Numbered from the stretch's first letter, positions 8,837 to 17,542 are shown. The stretch is DNA of 64,000 nt from Oceanospirillum sp047518265 (GCA_047518265.1 JAKZRG010000031.1:62001-126000), one strand, 5' to 3'. Notes: generated from the sequence alone by a model not told the origin. Program-made: numbers and translations.

Positions 8837-10120
8837 TTAATTGACTTCATCCTGACTCCAGCAGCGTACTTTTTGTACTAGGTTGCCACTGATTTCAGTC
8901 GTTTCCAGATAATAATCGCCCACCTTTAAGCAGACGTGGGCCTCTGGTATTGATTCTAGCTGTTCAATAATCAAACCGTTCATGGTTTTGGGGCCGTCGA
9001 CTGGCAGCGCCCAATCCAGAGATTTATTGATATCCCGAATGCTGGCAGTGCCATCTACGATAAAGTTCTGACCATCTGAATCATTATTACTGGATTCTGG
9101 TTGGATCTCTTCATTCTGACCATTCATTGGTGAAGTAAAGTCACCGACAATCTCTTCCAAGATATCTTCCAATGTGACGATGCCCATAACATCACCGTAT
9201 TCATCCACCACGATAGAGATGCGACGCTTAAGCTTCTGGAAGTGCAGTAACTGTGTCTGAAGAGGTGTTGTCTCAGGGATAAAATAGGGTTCACGGGCCT
9301 CTGTCAGAAGGTCTTCTTTGGTCTGTGTTTTACGGGCCATAAAGCGAGAGGCATTACGCATATGCAAAATGCCCAAGACATTATTGATATCACCCTTATA
9401 CAAAATCAGGCGAGTGTGACGGCAGTTTTGTAGTTGTTCCAGAATAGATTCCAGAGAGTCGTCCAGATCTATACCTTGAATCTCGTGACGGGGAATCATG
9501 ATGTCATCAACAGTCATGGACTCCAGATCCAGAATACTCAGGAGCATAGTCTTGTGTCGACGGGGGATCATAGCCCCTGCTTCCAATACGACGGTACGCA
9601 GCTCTTCAGGTGTCAACTGGTCATTGCTGCTGTCGTTTTGATTGATTCCCATCAATCTGAGCAGGCCATTGGTAATAGCATTGACCATAAAAACCAAGGG
9701 ATACATGATTTTTAGTAAAGGCTGAAGTAACAGAGAGGCTGGGTAGGCAATTTTTTCTGGGTGCAAGGCTGCCAACGTCTTAGGCGTTACTTCGGCAAAA
9801 ATTAGAATGACAAACGTCAGTAAGGCCGTAGCAATAGCGATACCCGCATCACCATAGAGTCGAATAGCAATAATGGTGGCGATGGAGGAGGCCAGGATAT
9901 TCACGAAGTTATTGCCGATAAGAATAACGCCGATCAAACGATCCGGCCGTTCCAATAAGCGGCTGACTCGAAGTGCTGAGCGATCCTTATTTTTTGCCCG
10001 GTGGCTTAAACGATACCGGTTCAAGGACATCATGCCCGTTTCTGAGCTTGAGAAGAAGCCGGAGCAGATTATGAGAAAAACCAATAGGCCAAATAAGATG
10101 CCAAGGGGGGTATCGTTCAA
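8837..10120 (-). CDS. corB: CorB-like HlyC/CorC family transporter (DUF21-CBS-CorC_HlyC)
   Basis: 427 residues. An N-terminal DUF21/CNNM membrane domain has hydrophobic segments at about 5-25, 60-85, 90-110 and 125-150. A CBS pair covers about 200-325 (MIPRHEIQGI; RISIVVDEYGDVMGIVTLEDILEEIVGD is the hallmark of the second CBS). The C-terminal CorC_HlyC domain is at about 345-425. The family (E. coli CorB/YfjD) is linked to Mg2+/Co2+ export. The start is TTG at 10120 with AAGG about 11 nt upstream; no in-frame ATG precedes the first helix. It lies in the conserved ypjD-corB order next to ffh, but with a 194-nt gap to ypjD, so it may have its own promoter. Confidence 0.92.
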   Translation of the reverse strand: MNDTPLGILFGLLVFLIICSGFFSSSETGMMSLNRYRLSHRAKNKDRSALRVSRLLERPDRLIGVILIGNNFVNILASSIATIIAIRLYGDAGIAIATALLTFVILIFAEVTPKTLAALHPEKIAYPASLLLQPLLKIMYPLVFMVNAITNGLLRLMGINQNDSSNDQLTPEELRTVVLEAGAMIPRRHKTMLLSILDLESMTVDDIMIPRHEIQGIDLDDSLESILEQLQNCRHTRLILYKGDINNVLGILHMRNASRFMARKTQTKEDLLTEAREPYFIPETTPLQTQLLHFQKLKRRISIVVDEYGDVMGIVTLEDILEEIVGDFTSPMNGQNEEIQPESSNNDSDGQNFIVDGTASIRDINKSLDWALPVDGPKTMNGLIIEQLESIPEAHVCLKVGDYYLETTEISGNLVQKVRCWSQDEVN

Positions 10121-10226
10121 GAGCGTTATTTTCCTTAACTTTACTGTGAACTACTTTTTAGGGATTTAAGGGCTAACTGTCAAGATGATCAGTGAAATTG
10201 CTGTGATCTTTCTGATTATTTTGACT

Positions 10227-10245
10227 AGGAACTGATTCAGTTCCT
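10227..10245. repeat. Perfect 9-bp palindrome upstream of corB
   Basis: AGGAACTGA-T-TCAGTTCCT is a perfect inverted repeat with a 1-nt centre, about 105 nt upstream of the corB start. It could be an operator or a weak terminator for ypjD. Function is inferred only. Confidence 0.4.
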
Positions 10246-10314
10246 ATTTTAGCCTTTATAACGGTTATTTATGGGCGATCATTCAAAGATCTGCTTACAA
10301 TAGGATGAACTTGG

Positions 10315-11106
10315 TTAATTGATAAGAACTTCCAGTGCAAACTTGCTACCAAAATAGCCTAATACTAATAAGGTTGTACCGCCTAGTGTCCAGCGGACGG
10401 CAGTCATGCCTCGCCAGCCCATGAGATGATGTCCCCCCAATAGCACGGCAAATACCAACCAAGCCATTAAGGTTAATACGGTTTTATGGGCGAGGTGCTG
10501 GGCAAACAAGTTTTCGATAAATACAAAGCCTGTGGCTATTGCCAGAGTTAACGCCAGTACGCCACCGCAAATAAGCTCAAACAGAAGTCGTTCCATTGTC
10601 TGTAATGGCGGCAGGACTTGAATGATGCCACGGGTATGTTTGTGTTTGAGTTGGTAGTTTTGCACGGCAACCAGCATGGCTTGGCAGGCGGCAATAATGA
10701 TTAAACTGTAGGCGACCAGAGAGGTCATAATATGGCTGAGCAACCCATGGGGCATCTCGCTGGGAGCAGAAGTGGGCCCCCAAATAGCAAATAGCAGGGC
10801 CAGCATGGACATAGGGAAAACGCCTACGGCCAAATTCAGTACAGGTTTTTTCAGGCTGCTAAGCAGCAGCATGACACTGATCGTGAAGGTGGCTAATAAT
10901 CCCATTTCCGTTAAACCAAGATGAATGCCATCCGGTTGAAACATCGCCAGCCAAACACTCAGGCCGTGATTAAGTGCTGCTGCGCTACCCAATAGTTGAA
11001 TCATGGACGGACGGACAGGGGCTTTGCGCCGGAGGGCCATAAATTGGTAACTGGCGGCTGCTAAATAAAAAACAGTTGCGATCAGAGCTAAGGCAATAGC
11101 ATCCAT
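10315..11106 (-). CDS. ypjD: CcsA-like inner-membrane protein YpjD
   Basis: 263 residues, almost entirely hydrophobic, with about eight predicted membrane helices starting at residue 2. The conserved histidines of the cytochrome-c-assembly (CcsA/ResC-like) family are recognisable: HGLSVW (about 47-52), MPHGLLSHIMTS (about 118-129), and the late AHKTVLTLMAW (about 205-215) and HHLMGWRG segments. The family handles heme in system II cytochrome c maturation, but the role of this short gammaproteobacterial branch (E. coli YpjD) is not settled. The ATG start at 11106 is divergent from ffh, the same neighbourhood as in E. coli. Confidence 0.88.
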   Translation of the reverse strand: MDAIALALIATVFYLAAASYQFMALRRKAPVRPSMIQLLGSAAALNHGLSVWLAMFQPDGIHLGLTEMGLLATFTISVMLLLSSLKKPVLNLAVGVFPMSMLALLFAIWGPTSAPSEMPHGLLSHIMTSLVAYSLIIIAACQAMLVAVQNYQLKHKHTRGIIQVLPPLQTMERLLFELICGGVLALTLAIATGFVFIENLFAQHLAHKTVLTLMAWLVFAVLLGGHHLMGWRGMTAVRWTLGGTTLLVLGYFGSKFALEVLIN

Positions 11107-11236
11107 AATCTGTCTGGTATCCCAAATATAAAAAGAGCTTCAATGGCGCTGAAAATTAAGTCGTTAATAGTACCTGATTGCAGCACCTGCTGCATCATTC
11201 AACACTTGCCCATAGATGCCAAGGGCTTGCACCGGT

Positions 11237-11242
11237 TATAAT
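11237..11242 (+). promoter_or_regulatory. Candidate ffh -10 element
   Basis: A perfect TATAAT lies about 100 nt upstream of the ffh start; no good -35 is seen at the usual distance. Weak support. Confidence 0.3.
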
Positions 11243-11343
11243 GTCGGATAATTGCGCTTAAATTGTATTGAGATTGCGTTTCTTTAGCTTTTAATTGCAC
11301 TGTCGATAGTGTTTCTGCTGTATCTGGCAGCGAGGATGTGTGG

Positions 11344-12726
11344 ATGTTTGAGAATTTAACCGATCGCCTTTCGAAAACCCTGCGTTCGATTACGGGTCAG
11401 GCCAAGCTGACCGAAGATAATATTAAGGATACCCTGCGAGAAGTACGCAAGGCATTATTGGAAGCGGATGTTGCTTTACCAGTAGTGAAAGCCTTTATCG
11501 AGAAGGTGAAAGAGCGGGCGGTAGGGCAGGAGGTCAGCAAGAGTCTGAGTCCTGGTCAGCAATTTGTGAAAATTGTTCAGCAAGAACTTGAACTCATTAT
11601 GGGTGAAGCCAATGAGACGCTGAACCTGAATGCGAGCCCTCCAGCGGTTATTTTAATGGCTGGTCTGCAGGGTGCGGGTAAAACTACCTCTGTTGCCAAA
11701 TTATCCCGTTACCTGAAAGAGCGGGAAAAGAAGAAGGTTCTGGTTGTTAGTGCCGATGTTTATCGTCCTGCGGCAATCAAACAGCTGGAAACTCTGGCTG
11801 GCGAAGTTGAAGTTGAGTTCTTTCCAAGTAGTACCGATCAAAAACCGATTGCCATTGCTAAAGCGGCCATTGCACACGCAAGGATTCAGTTCTTTGATGT
11901 GGTGATTATCGATACTGCCGGTCGTTTGCATGTCGACGAAGGCATGATGGATGAGATTAAAGACCTGCATGCGGCAGTGACTCCTGTTGAAACACTGTTT
12001 GTGGTTGATGCCATGACAGGTCAGGATGCGGCGAATACGGCGAAGGCCTTTAATGATGCCTTGCCTTTGACCGGTGTGATACTGACCAAGGCTGATGGTG
12101 ATGCTCGTGGTGGTGCGGCGCTGTCGGTGCGTCATATCACCGGTAAGCCTATTAAGTTTATGGGTATGGGCGAGAAGGTTGATGCCTTAGAGCCTTTCCA
12201 CCCGGATCGTGTGGCTTCCCGTATTTTGGGTATGGGCGATATTCTGTCTCTGATTGAAGAAGCAGAGCTGAAGATCGATAAAGAAAAAGCTGAGAAGCTG
12301 GCGAAGAAAGTTAAGAAGGGCAAGGGTTTTGACCTGGAAGACTTCCGTGATCAGTTGCAGCAAATGAAGCAAATGGGCGGCATGTCAGGCCTGATGGACA
12401 AGTTGCCAGGAATGGGGCAGTTGTCTGAAGTAGCGAAAAGTGGTGCCGCTGAAAAAGAGATGGGCAAATTAGAAGCCTTGATCAACTCTATGACACCGGA
12501 AGAGCGTCGTAAACCTGATCTGATCTCAGGTTCTCGTAAACGTCGTATCTGTGCGGGCTCTGGTTTGCAGATTCAGGATTTGAACCGTCTGTTAAAGCAG
12601 CATAAACAGATGCAGAAGATGATGAAGAAAATGGGCTCTAAAGGCGGCATGTCTAAGATGATGCGCGGTATGGGTAATATGCTACCACCGGGTATGGGCG
12701 GTGGCGGTAACTTCCCTCGCATGTAA
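11344..12726 (+). CDS. ffh: Signal recognition particle protein Ffh (SRP54)
   Basis: GTPase of the SRP, which binds 4.5S RNA and signal sequences of nascent inner-membrane proteins and docks on FtsY. 460 residues. ATG 11344 is chosen over ATG 11338 because the GCGAGG site abuts the first and because MFENLTDRLSKTL matches the family N-terminus. The N domain is at about 1-85. The G domain (about 95-295) has the P-loop GLQGAGKTTSVAK, DTAGR and TKADGDARGG. The methionine-rich M domain (about 325-455) has the RNA-binding SGSRKRRICAGSG and a run of Met-Lys-Met-Gly repeats. It has its own promoter region facing ypjD. The 4.5S RNA gene was not seen in this window. Confidence 0.97.
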   Translation: MFENLTDRLSKTLRSITGQAKLTEDNIKDTLREVRKALLEADVALPVVKAFIEKVKERAVGQEVSKSLSPGQQFVKIVQQELELIMGEANETLNLNASPPAVILMAGLQGAGKTTSVAKLSRYLKEREKKKVLVVSADVYRPAAIKQLETLAGEVEVEFFPSSTDQKPIAIAKAAIAHARIQFFDVVIIDTAGRLHVDEGMMDEIKDLHAAVTPVETLFVVDAMTGQDAANTAKAFNDALPLTGVILTKADGDARGGAALSVRHITGKPIKFMGMGEKVDALEPFHPDRVASRILGMGDILSLIEEAELKIDKEKAEKLAKKVKKGKGFDLEDFRDQLQQMKQMGGMSGLMDKLPGMGQLSEVAKSGAAEKEMGKLEALINSMTPEERRKPDLISGSRKRRICAGSGLQIQDLNRLLKQHKQMQKMMKKMGSKGGMSKMMRGMGNMLPPGMGGGGNFPRM

Positions 12727-12740
12727 TCCGTATTGGGCTG

Positions 12741-12895
12741 GCCGGTTGGGGATAAGATCTGACCGGCTCTGCTTTATCTTAAGTGTCCTTGCTTTATCGC
12801 TTCCTTTCCCTCCTCTTCTTTCTTTATATATACCTTTTGCCCCTCCTTATCCCTGATTTTTCTCGCTATTTTTGTCCTTTTTGTCCTGATAATTA
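12741..12895 (+). other. ffh-rpsP intergenic region: weak hairpin and pyrimidine-rich tract
   Basis: A GCCGGT / ACCGGC hairpin at 12741-12767 may act as a weak ffh terminator. It is followed by a strongly pyrimidine-biased tract at about 12784-12895 (runs of C and T on the plus strand). A 103-codon open frame at 12783-13094 crosses this tract but has low-complexity, implausible composition, so no gene is called. The rpsP promoter lies further downstream. Confidence 0.4.
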
Positions 12896-12936
12896 CTTAT
12901 CTTTAGGGGTTAACTGTTTAAATTCACGGAAGTTGC

Positions 12937-12964
12937 TTGCGTTTCCGCTCAGTCTGCCTACAAT
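12937..12964 (+). promoter_or_regulatory. Candidate sigma70 promoter of the rpsP-rimM-trmD-rplS operon
   Basis: TTGCGT (12937-12942), a 16-nt spacer, then TACAAT (12959-12964), about 190 nt upstream of rpsP. A second possible -10, TAGAAT at about 13070, followed by a GC-rich hairpin-prone leader, could also be used. Confidence 0.45.
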
Positions 12965-13156
12965 AGCGGCACATTTTCAGACTCTTATATCCGCTCAACC
13001 CAATAAGAAATGTTGTGGTTGTGGTGGAATATTGTGCTTTTGTGGTTCCAAATGTCGGTGTTTTCCCTTAGAATATGCCGCCTTTCGGGCCTAAAGGCCA
13101 AATATGAAAGTTTGTAGCGATATTTCGAGAACTCCGAACATAGGATCAGACAGGCA

Positions 13157-13396
13157 ATGGTAACCATTCGTCTTGCTCGTGGTGGCTCTAAGAAGCGCCC
13201 GTTCTATCATCTGACTGTAACTAACTCTCGTAGCGCCCGTAACGGTCGTTTCATCGAGCGTGTTGGTTTCTTTAATCCACTGGCTCGTGGCCAGGAAGAG
13301 CGTCTGCGTGTAGACCAAGAACGTGTTGCGTTCTGGACTGCTCAAGGTGCTACTTTGTCTGATCGTGTTGCTAAGCTGCTGAAAGACGCTGCTTAA
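13157..13396 (+). CDS. rpsP: 30S ribosomal protein S16
   Basis: 79 residues, close to the 82 of E. coli. It begins MVTIRLARGGSKKRPFYHLTVTNSRSARNGRFIERVGFFNP, cited here by its hallmark pieces RLARGGSKKRPFY and ARNGRFIERVGF, which are diagnostic for bS16. S16 binds the 5' domain of 16S rRNA and is needed for 30S assembly. It is the first gene of the classical operon, with rimM 43 nt downstream. Start ATG 13157. An AGG element lies upstream, and a short GC-rich hairpin (GCCTTTCGGGCCTAAAGGC) sits in the leader at about 13079-13098. Confidence 0.97.
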   Translation: MVTIRLARGGSKKRPFYHLTVTNSRSARNGRFIERVGFFNPLARGQEERLRVDQERVAFWTAQGATLSDRVAKLLKDAA

Positions 13397-13439
13397 GTAA
13401 TTCTATCTGACGATACATATAAGAGAATAAGACTGACTT

Positions 13440-13973
13440 ATGTCCGATCAAAAAGATGATTTTGTTGTTTTAGGCAAAATTACCAGTCCTTTTGGTATTC
13501 AAGGCTGGGTCAAGGTCTATTCTTATACTGACCCTATAGACGGTCTGTTTCAGCATAAAAAATGGTCTTTGTGGCAAGACAACAAACCTCTGGGTGAGTT
13601 TGTCGTGGGCAAAGGGCAAAAACACAGTAAAGGACTTATTGTCCGACTGAAATCGGTTGATGATCGAAATCAGGCTGAAAAACTGTGTGGCAGCGAAATT
13701 CGCATTAGCAAAAGCTTGCTGCCAGAGCTGGAAGACGGTGATTACTACTGGCACCAATTAGAGGGGCTGGAAGTAAGAACGGTAACAGACGTTAATTTAG
13801 GTCAGGTTGACTATCTGATGGATACAGGTGCCAACGACGTTGTAGTGGTTAAAGCAACCGCGGACAGTGTTGATGATCAGGAACGCCTGCTTCCGTATCT
13901 TTTAGATCAGGTAGTAAAAGAAATCGATCTCAGTGCCGGCACTATGCTGGTTGACTGGGACCCGGATTTCTAA
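13440..13973 (+). CDS. rimM: Ribosome maturation factor RimM
   Basis: 177 residues. The N-terminal RimM domain begins with FVVLGKITSPFGIQGWVKVYSY, recognised by GKITSPFGIQGWVKV. The C-terminal PRC-barrel domain (about 98-175) contains YYWHQLEGLEV, DTGANDVVVV and LLPYLLDQVVKEID. RimM assists folding of the 16S rRNA 3' domain around S19 and S13 during 30S maturation. It lies between rpsP and trmD as expected. Only 11 nt separate it from the trmD start, so the genes are translationally close. No abnormality. Confidence 0.97.
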   Translation: MSDQKDDFVVLGKITSPFGIQGWVKVYSYTDPIDGLFQHKKWSLWQDNKPLGEFVVGKGQKHSKGLIVRLKSVDDRNQAEKLCGSEIRISKSLLPELEDGDYYWHQLEGLEVRTVTDVNLGQVDYLMDTGANDVVVVKATADSVDDQERLLPYLLDQVVKEIDLSAGTMLVDWDPDF

Positions 13974-13984
13974 GAGTTATTGCT

Positions 13985-14731
13985 GTGTGGTTAGGTATTG
14001 TATCCCTATTTCCGGGGATGTTTGACGCGGTCACCGAATACGGTGTTACCGGGCGGGCAGTTAAAAAAGAACTGCTGCAGCTGGAATTCTGGAATCCTCG
14101 TGATTTCGCAACCGACAAACACCACACGGTTGATGATCGCCCATACGGCGGTGGTCCTGGCATGCTGATGAAGGTTGAGCCTCTTCGGGATGCTATTTTA
14201 GCAGCAAAAGCTGCTGCAGGACCCGATGCTAAGGTGATCTATATGTCTCCACAAGGGCGTCCTCTTGATCAACAAGGGGTGCTTGAGCTGTCCTCCCGTG
14301 AGCGAATGGTAATCATCGCAGGCCGGTATGAGGGTATCGACGAGCGAGTTGTGGAGACATTAGTCGATGAAGAGTGGTCTATTGGTGACTATGTTCTCAG
14401 CGGTGGTGAACTAGCAGCTTTAACCCTCATCGATAGCGTATCACGCATGGTTCCCGGTGTACTGGGGCATGAGAACTCTGCTGAAGAGGACTCTTTTGCT
14501 TCTGGTTTACTGGATTGTCCTCACTACACTCGACCAGAAGAAATTGATGGTCAGGTGGTGCCGGACGTTCTGCTAAGCGGGAATCACGCAGCCATTCGTC
14601 GATGGCGTCTTCAGCAATCTCTGGGCCGAACCTGGTTAAGGCGGCCGGATTTGTTGGAGAAGGTCGACCTGGACGATGAGCGCCAGGCATTGTTGGAAGA
14701 ATTCATCCGCAATCATGACGGTTCGCGCTAA
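13985..14731 (+). CDS. trmD: tRNA (guanine-N1)-methyltransferase TrmD
   Basis: 248 residues. TrmD methylates G37 of tRNAs that carry G36, using SAM, and so prevents +1 frameshifting. The start is GTG 13985 giving MWLGIVSLFPGMFDAVTEYG, which aligns with the family N-terminus. The SPOUT trefoil-knot motifs are clear: GGGPGMLM, VIYMSPQGR, GRYEGIDERV (about 113-122) and IGDYVLSGGELAA (about 134-146). The C-terminal helical region has LLSGNHAAIRRWR. Third gene of the ribosomal operon; rplS follows after 38 nt. Confidence 0.97.
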   Translation: MWLGIVSLFPGMFDAVTEYGVTGRAVKKELLQLEFWNPRDFATDKHHTVDDRPYGGGPGMLMKVEPLRDAILAAKAAAGPDAKVIYMSPQGRPLDQQGVLELSSRERMVIIAGRYEGIDERVVETLVDEEWSIGDYVLSGGELAALTLIDSVSRMVPGVLGHENSAEEDSFASGLLDCPHYTRPEEIDGQVVPDVLLSGNHAAIRRWRLQQSLGRTWLRRPDLLEKVDLDDERQALLEEFIRNHDGSR

Positions 14732-14769
14732 ATGCGCAAGTCGAGCGGCTTTAATCTAGGAGCGAGCTA

Positions 14770-15126
14770 ATGAGCAGCAAAAATTCTGTAATTCAGGCGA
14801 TTGAAGCCGAACAGATGAGTAAAGAAATACCTACTTTTGCACCGGGTGACACTGTTGTCGTTCAGGTAAAAGTAAAAGAAGGTACTCGTGAGCGTCTGCA
14901 GGCGTATGAAGGTGTTGTACTCGGTAAGCGTAACCGTGGCCTGAACTCTGCATTCACTGTACGTAAAATCTCACACGGTGTTGGTGTTGAGCGTACTTTC
15001 CAGACTTACAGCCCAATCGTTGACAGTATTTCTGTTAAGCGTCGTGGTGATGTACGTCAGGCTAAACTGTACTACTTGCGCGAGCTGAGTGGTAAAGCTG
15101 CACGTATTAAAGAGAAGCTGGGCTAA
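14770..15126 (+). CDS. rplS: 50S ribosomal protein L19
   Basis: 118 residues, compared with 115 in E. coli. Typical bL19 segments are present: FAPGDTVVVQVKVKEGTRER, YEGVVLGKRNRGLNSAFTVR and KLYYLRELSGKAARIKE. L19 lies at the 30S-50S interface. ATG 14770 has AGGAG 8 nt upstream. Last gene of the operon, ending just before a strong terminator. Confidence 0.98.
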   Translation: MSSKNSVIQAIEAEQMSKEIPTFAPGDTVVVQVKVKEGTRERLQAYEGVVLGKRNRGLNSAFTVRKISHGVGVERTFQTYSPIVDSISVKRRGDVRQAKLYYLRELSGKAARIKEKLG

Positions 15127-15157
15127 TCTAACCGATTGGTTCGACTTGCTTGAAAAG

Positions 15158-15189
15158 ACGGATAATCCTTGCGGGTTGTCCGTTTTTTT
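15158..15189 (+). terminator. Terminator of the rpsP operon
   Basis: An ACGGATAATCC / GGGTTGTCCGT stem with a TTGC loop is followed by seven T, 31 nt after the rplS stop codon. Confidence 0.9.
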
Positions 15190-15287
15190 ATGTCTGGATT
15201 TTATGCCATCATGCCTTTGTTTTAAATTGCAGCTTTTAACTGTTCGTCTATAGCATTTACCTATGATTTACCTATGAGTACCTGTCT

Positions 15288-16253
15288 ATGACTTCTCCCT
15301 CTCGATCAGATGCCCTGCCCTCAGAACCTGTCTTATTAACGGAATTTAATCAGTATCTATTGCTAGAAAGAGGGTTGAGTCAGCATACGCTCCAGGCTTA
15401 TCGTCGGGATCTGTTGCAGCTTATCGCTTGGTTACAAGGTCGTGATACTAATGCCGAGAGCCCCTCCCTTGATGGGGTTGATTATAATGACTTTGATCTG
15501 CTTGCCGTGACGACCGATCAGCTAAAAGGCTTTGTGGCAGATAGTTTCCAGCAGGGAAAAAATGCCCGCTCAGTAGCTCGATCAATCAGTGCGTTAAAAA
15601 CCTTTTATTACTGGTTGCTGGATGAGGGTAAGGTTGTATCAAACCCTGTCAGTCTATTACCTAAGATCAGCCAGGTGAAAAAATTACCCGGTGTTTTGTC
15701 TGAGAAGGATGTGGATCGTTTATTGGCTGAACCTGATTTAAGCGACCCCTTACAAGCTAGGGATCGCTGTATGCTAGAGCTTCTCTATGCGACGGGCTTA
15801 CGAGTGTCTGAACTGGTTGGCTTAGAAACAGGGCAGGTAAGTATTCAGCAAGGTTTAGTAAGGGTAACCGGTAAAGGGCAAAAGGAAAGGCTTGTACCTT
15901 TAGGGGAGCTAGCTCTGGACGAAATGGAAAGTTATTTGCGCTCAGTTCGACCTGAAATAGCCGGTATCAGTCAAGACAAGGTGTTATTTCCCAGTCGTAA
16001 GGGTGGTTTTATGACCCGCCAGGCCTTTTGGTATCGCATTAAAAAATATGCGTTACAAGCCGGTATAGAAACATCGATATCCCCTCACCAGCTGCGCCAT
16101 GCTTTTGCGACACACCTATTAAATCATGGGGCTGACTTAAGATCAGTCCAGTTGCTTTTGGGCCATAGCAGTGTTTCAACAACTCAGATTTATACCCATG
16201 TGGCAAACTATCGCTTACAGCAGCTGTATCAGGAGCATCACCCTAGAGCTTAG
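15288..16253 (+). CDS. xerD: Site-specific tyrosine recombinase XerD
   Basis: 321 residues. With XerC it resolves chromosome dimers at dif under FtsK control. The N-terminal SAM-like core-binding domain (about 16-125) has LLERGLSQHTLQAYRRDL. The catalytic domain has Arg172 (ATGLRVSEL), a Lys in VTGKGQKER, His267-x-x-Arg270 (HQLRHAF), His293 (LLLGHSS) and the nucleophile Tyr302 (QIYTHV), so the active site is complete. XerD rather than XerC is inferred from the xerD-dsbC-hom-thrC-recJ order. The N-terminus is about 20 residues longer than the E. coli protein, and the ATG at 15288 is not backed by a strong ribosome site, so a downstream start is possible. Confidence 0.93.
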   Translation: MTSPSRSDALPSEPVLLTEFNQYLLLERGLSQHTLQAYRRDLLQLIAWLQGRDTNAESPSLDGVDYNDFDLLAVTTDQLKGFVADSFQQGKNARSVARSISALKTFYYWLLDEGKVVSNPVSLLPKISQVKKLPGVLSEKDVDRLLAEPDLSDPLQARDRCMLELLYATGLRVSELVGLETGQVSIQQGLVRVTGKGQKERLVPLGELALDEMESYLRSVRPEIAGISQDKVLFPSRKGGFMTRQAFWYRIKKYALQAGIETSISPHQLRHAFATHLLNHGADLRSVQLLLGHSSVSTTQIYTHVANYRLQQLYQEHHPRA

Positions 16254-16515
16254 CTTTTAAGGTGAGTTGCCTTGTATAAGAGAGAAGGCAGTTCGGTAGG
16301 ATCTTGTCCTGTAGTCTAATCCTTCTATAGGATTGATGGTGCTAATAGTACTGGCAGCACTATAGCGTTGATATAAATGGCGTTGGCGCTAGGGTATCGA
16401 GTCGGTATAGTTGAACGTTTAATTGAGGCTGCTGTCACAGCAGAAGGTCGGGACAGATTGATTTGTCCATTTTCGAGTCTGATATTTATTTTGGACTATT
16501 TTGGGAAAGTACACG
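16254..16515 (+). other. xerD-dsbC intergenic region with several small inverted repeats
   Basis: Short inverted repeats occur at 16319-16335 (AATCCT...AGGATT) and 16429-16443 (CTGCTG-TCA-CAGCAG). A TATAAA-like -10 lies near 16372. No convincing gene was found; the frame open from 16377 runs into dsbC out of phase and has no family resemblance. It may be a leader of dsbC. Confidence 0.3.
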
Positions 16516-17250
16516 ATGAAAAAAATAACGGGTTACATGTGTGGGTTGCTTTTGTTAACCAATGCGATGCTTTCTGCTCAGGTTTTAGCGGCAAGTGCTG
16601 AAGATAACATTTTACAAAAGCTCCAAGCGGCAAGCCCTGGTATTCCCGTTGCTGAAATTAGATCTTCTGCATTAGAGGGGTTCTATGAGGTTGAGCTGAC
16701 CAGTGGCGAAATCTTGTATTCAAGTAGCGATGGCGGTTATCTATTTACCGGTGACCTGTATCAGGTGGCTGCTAAAGGTTTTAAGAATATTACAGAAGAG
16801 CGTCGTATGACGGCTCGATCGGAGCAAATCTCCGGGCTGGATGAGCAACAGATGGTTGTCTTCCCAGCAGAGGGTGAAGAAAAAGGTCAGATTACGGTAT
16901 TTACTGATATCGATTGTGCCTATTGCCGTAAACTGCATCAAGAAGTCCCTGAGTTGAATAAAATGGGCATTGCGGTGCGCTATTTAGGCTTCCCTCGTGC
17001 GGGTATTGGTTCTGGCTCTTACTACACCATGGTTTCTGCTTGGTGTGCTGAAAATCAGCTGGATGCTATGACAAAAGCAAAGCAGGGGGTTTCTATTGAA
17101 GATAAGCGTTGTGCTAACCCTATTGCTGAACAGTATAAACTGGGTCAAAAACTGGGCGTGCAGGGAACACCGGCGATCTTTCTAGATGATGGTCGTTTAT
17201 TGCCGGGTTATATGCCTGCAGCAAGAATTTCTGCGGCATTGGGTATCTAA
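16516..17250 (+). CDS. dsbC: Periplasmic thiol:disulfide interchange protein DsbC
   Basis: Disulfide isomerase that reshuffles wrong disulfides in periplasmic proteins; it is kept reduced by DsbD. 244 residues from ATG 16516 (GGGAAAG upstream), preferred over TTG 16501. A signal peptide of about 25 residues ends VLA-AS. The N-terminal dimerisation domain is at about 28-95. The thioredoxin-fold domain (about 110-244) has the active site DIDCAYCRKLH (Cys134, Cys137) and the cis-Pro loop QGTPAIFLDDG. A further Cys pair (WCAENQ and RCANP) matches the structural disulfide of the family. It lies between xerD and hom as in Pseudomonas and relatives. Confidence 0.95.
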   Translation: MKKITGYMCGLLLLTNAMLSAQVLAASAEDNILQKLQAASPGIPVAEIRSSALEGFYEVELTSGEILYSSSDGGYLFTGDLYQVAAKGFKNITEERRMTARSEQISGLDEQQMVVFPAEGEEKGQITVFTDIDCAYCRKLHQEVPELNKMGIAVRYLGFPRAGIGSGSYYTMVSAWCAENQLDAMTKAKQGVSIEDKRCANPIAEQYKLGQKLGVQGTPAIFLDDGRLLPGYMPAARISAALGI

Positions 17251-17304
17251 GATTGCACCCGTTGTTCGATTAAATACTCGTCCGAACAACATATTTGTTG
17301 TGTT

Positions 17305-17344
17305 AAATAAAGCTCTGAGTTTTTTAAACCAGAGCTTTATTTTT
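17305..17344 (+). terminator. Terminator after dsbC
   Basis: A 13-bp perfect stem (AAATAAAGCTCTG / CAGAGCTTTATTT) with a 12-nt loop, followed by T residues. Confidence 0.88.
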
Positions 17345-17414
17345 ATGGCTAGGAAAAGACTGGGAATAGAGTGGATTGCATAAAAAAATGCTGTTTTTTT
17401 GCTCAGTCTCTAGC

Positions 17415-17453
17415 AGCCTGATACGGTTGGTTTTTATCTGGATAAAAACAGGC
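17415..17453 (+). promoter_or_regulatory. Nested inverted repeat upstream of hom
   Basis: GTTTTTATC-TG-GATAAAAAC (17430-17449) is a perfect 9-bp inverted repeat. Flanking AGCCTG (17415-17420) and CAGGCT (17448-17453) can lengthen the stem with a one-sided bulge. It sits about 90 nt before the hom start. It may be an operator or an mRNA structure; no Thr/Ile leader peptide was recognised. Confidence 0.4.
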
Positions 17454-17542
17454 TAATATGAACGGCCTTAAAAATCCCATTAAGTACACACTATAGGTGT
17501 ACCGTGGGTGTAATGACTACAGGAAATATGCAAGAGGGTAAT

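Noticed and set aside
12783..13094. 103-codon open frame between ffh and rpsP
   Set aside because: Low-complexity Leu/Phe/Ser composition caused by the pyrimidine tract, no ribosome site, and it crosses the rpsP promoter region.
16377..16601. 74-codon open frame before dsbC
   Set aside because: Overlaps the dsbC signal-peptide coding region out of phase, with no ribosome site or family resemblance.
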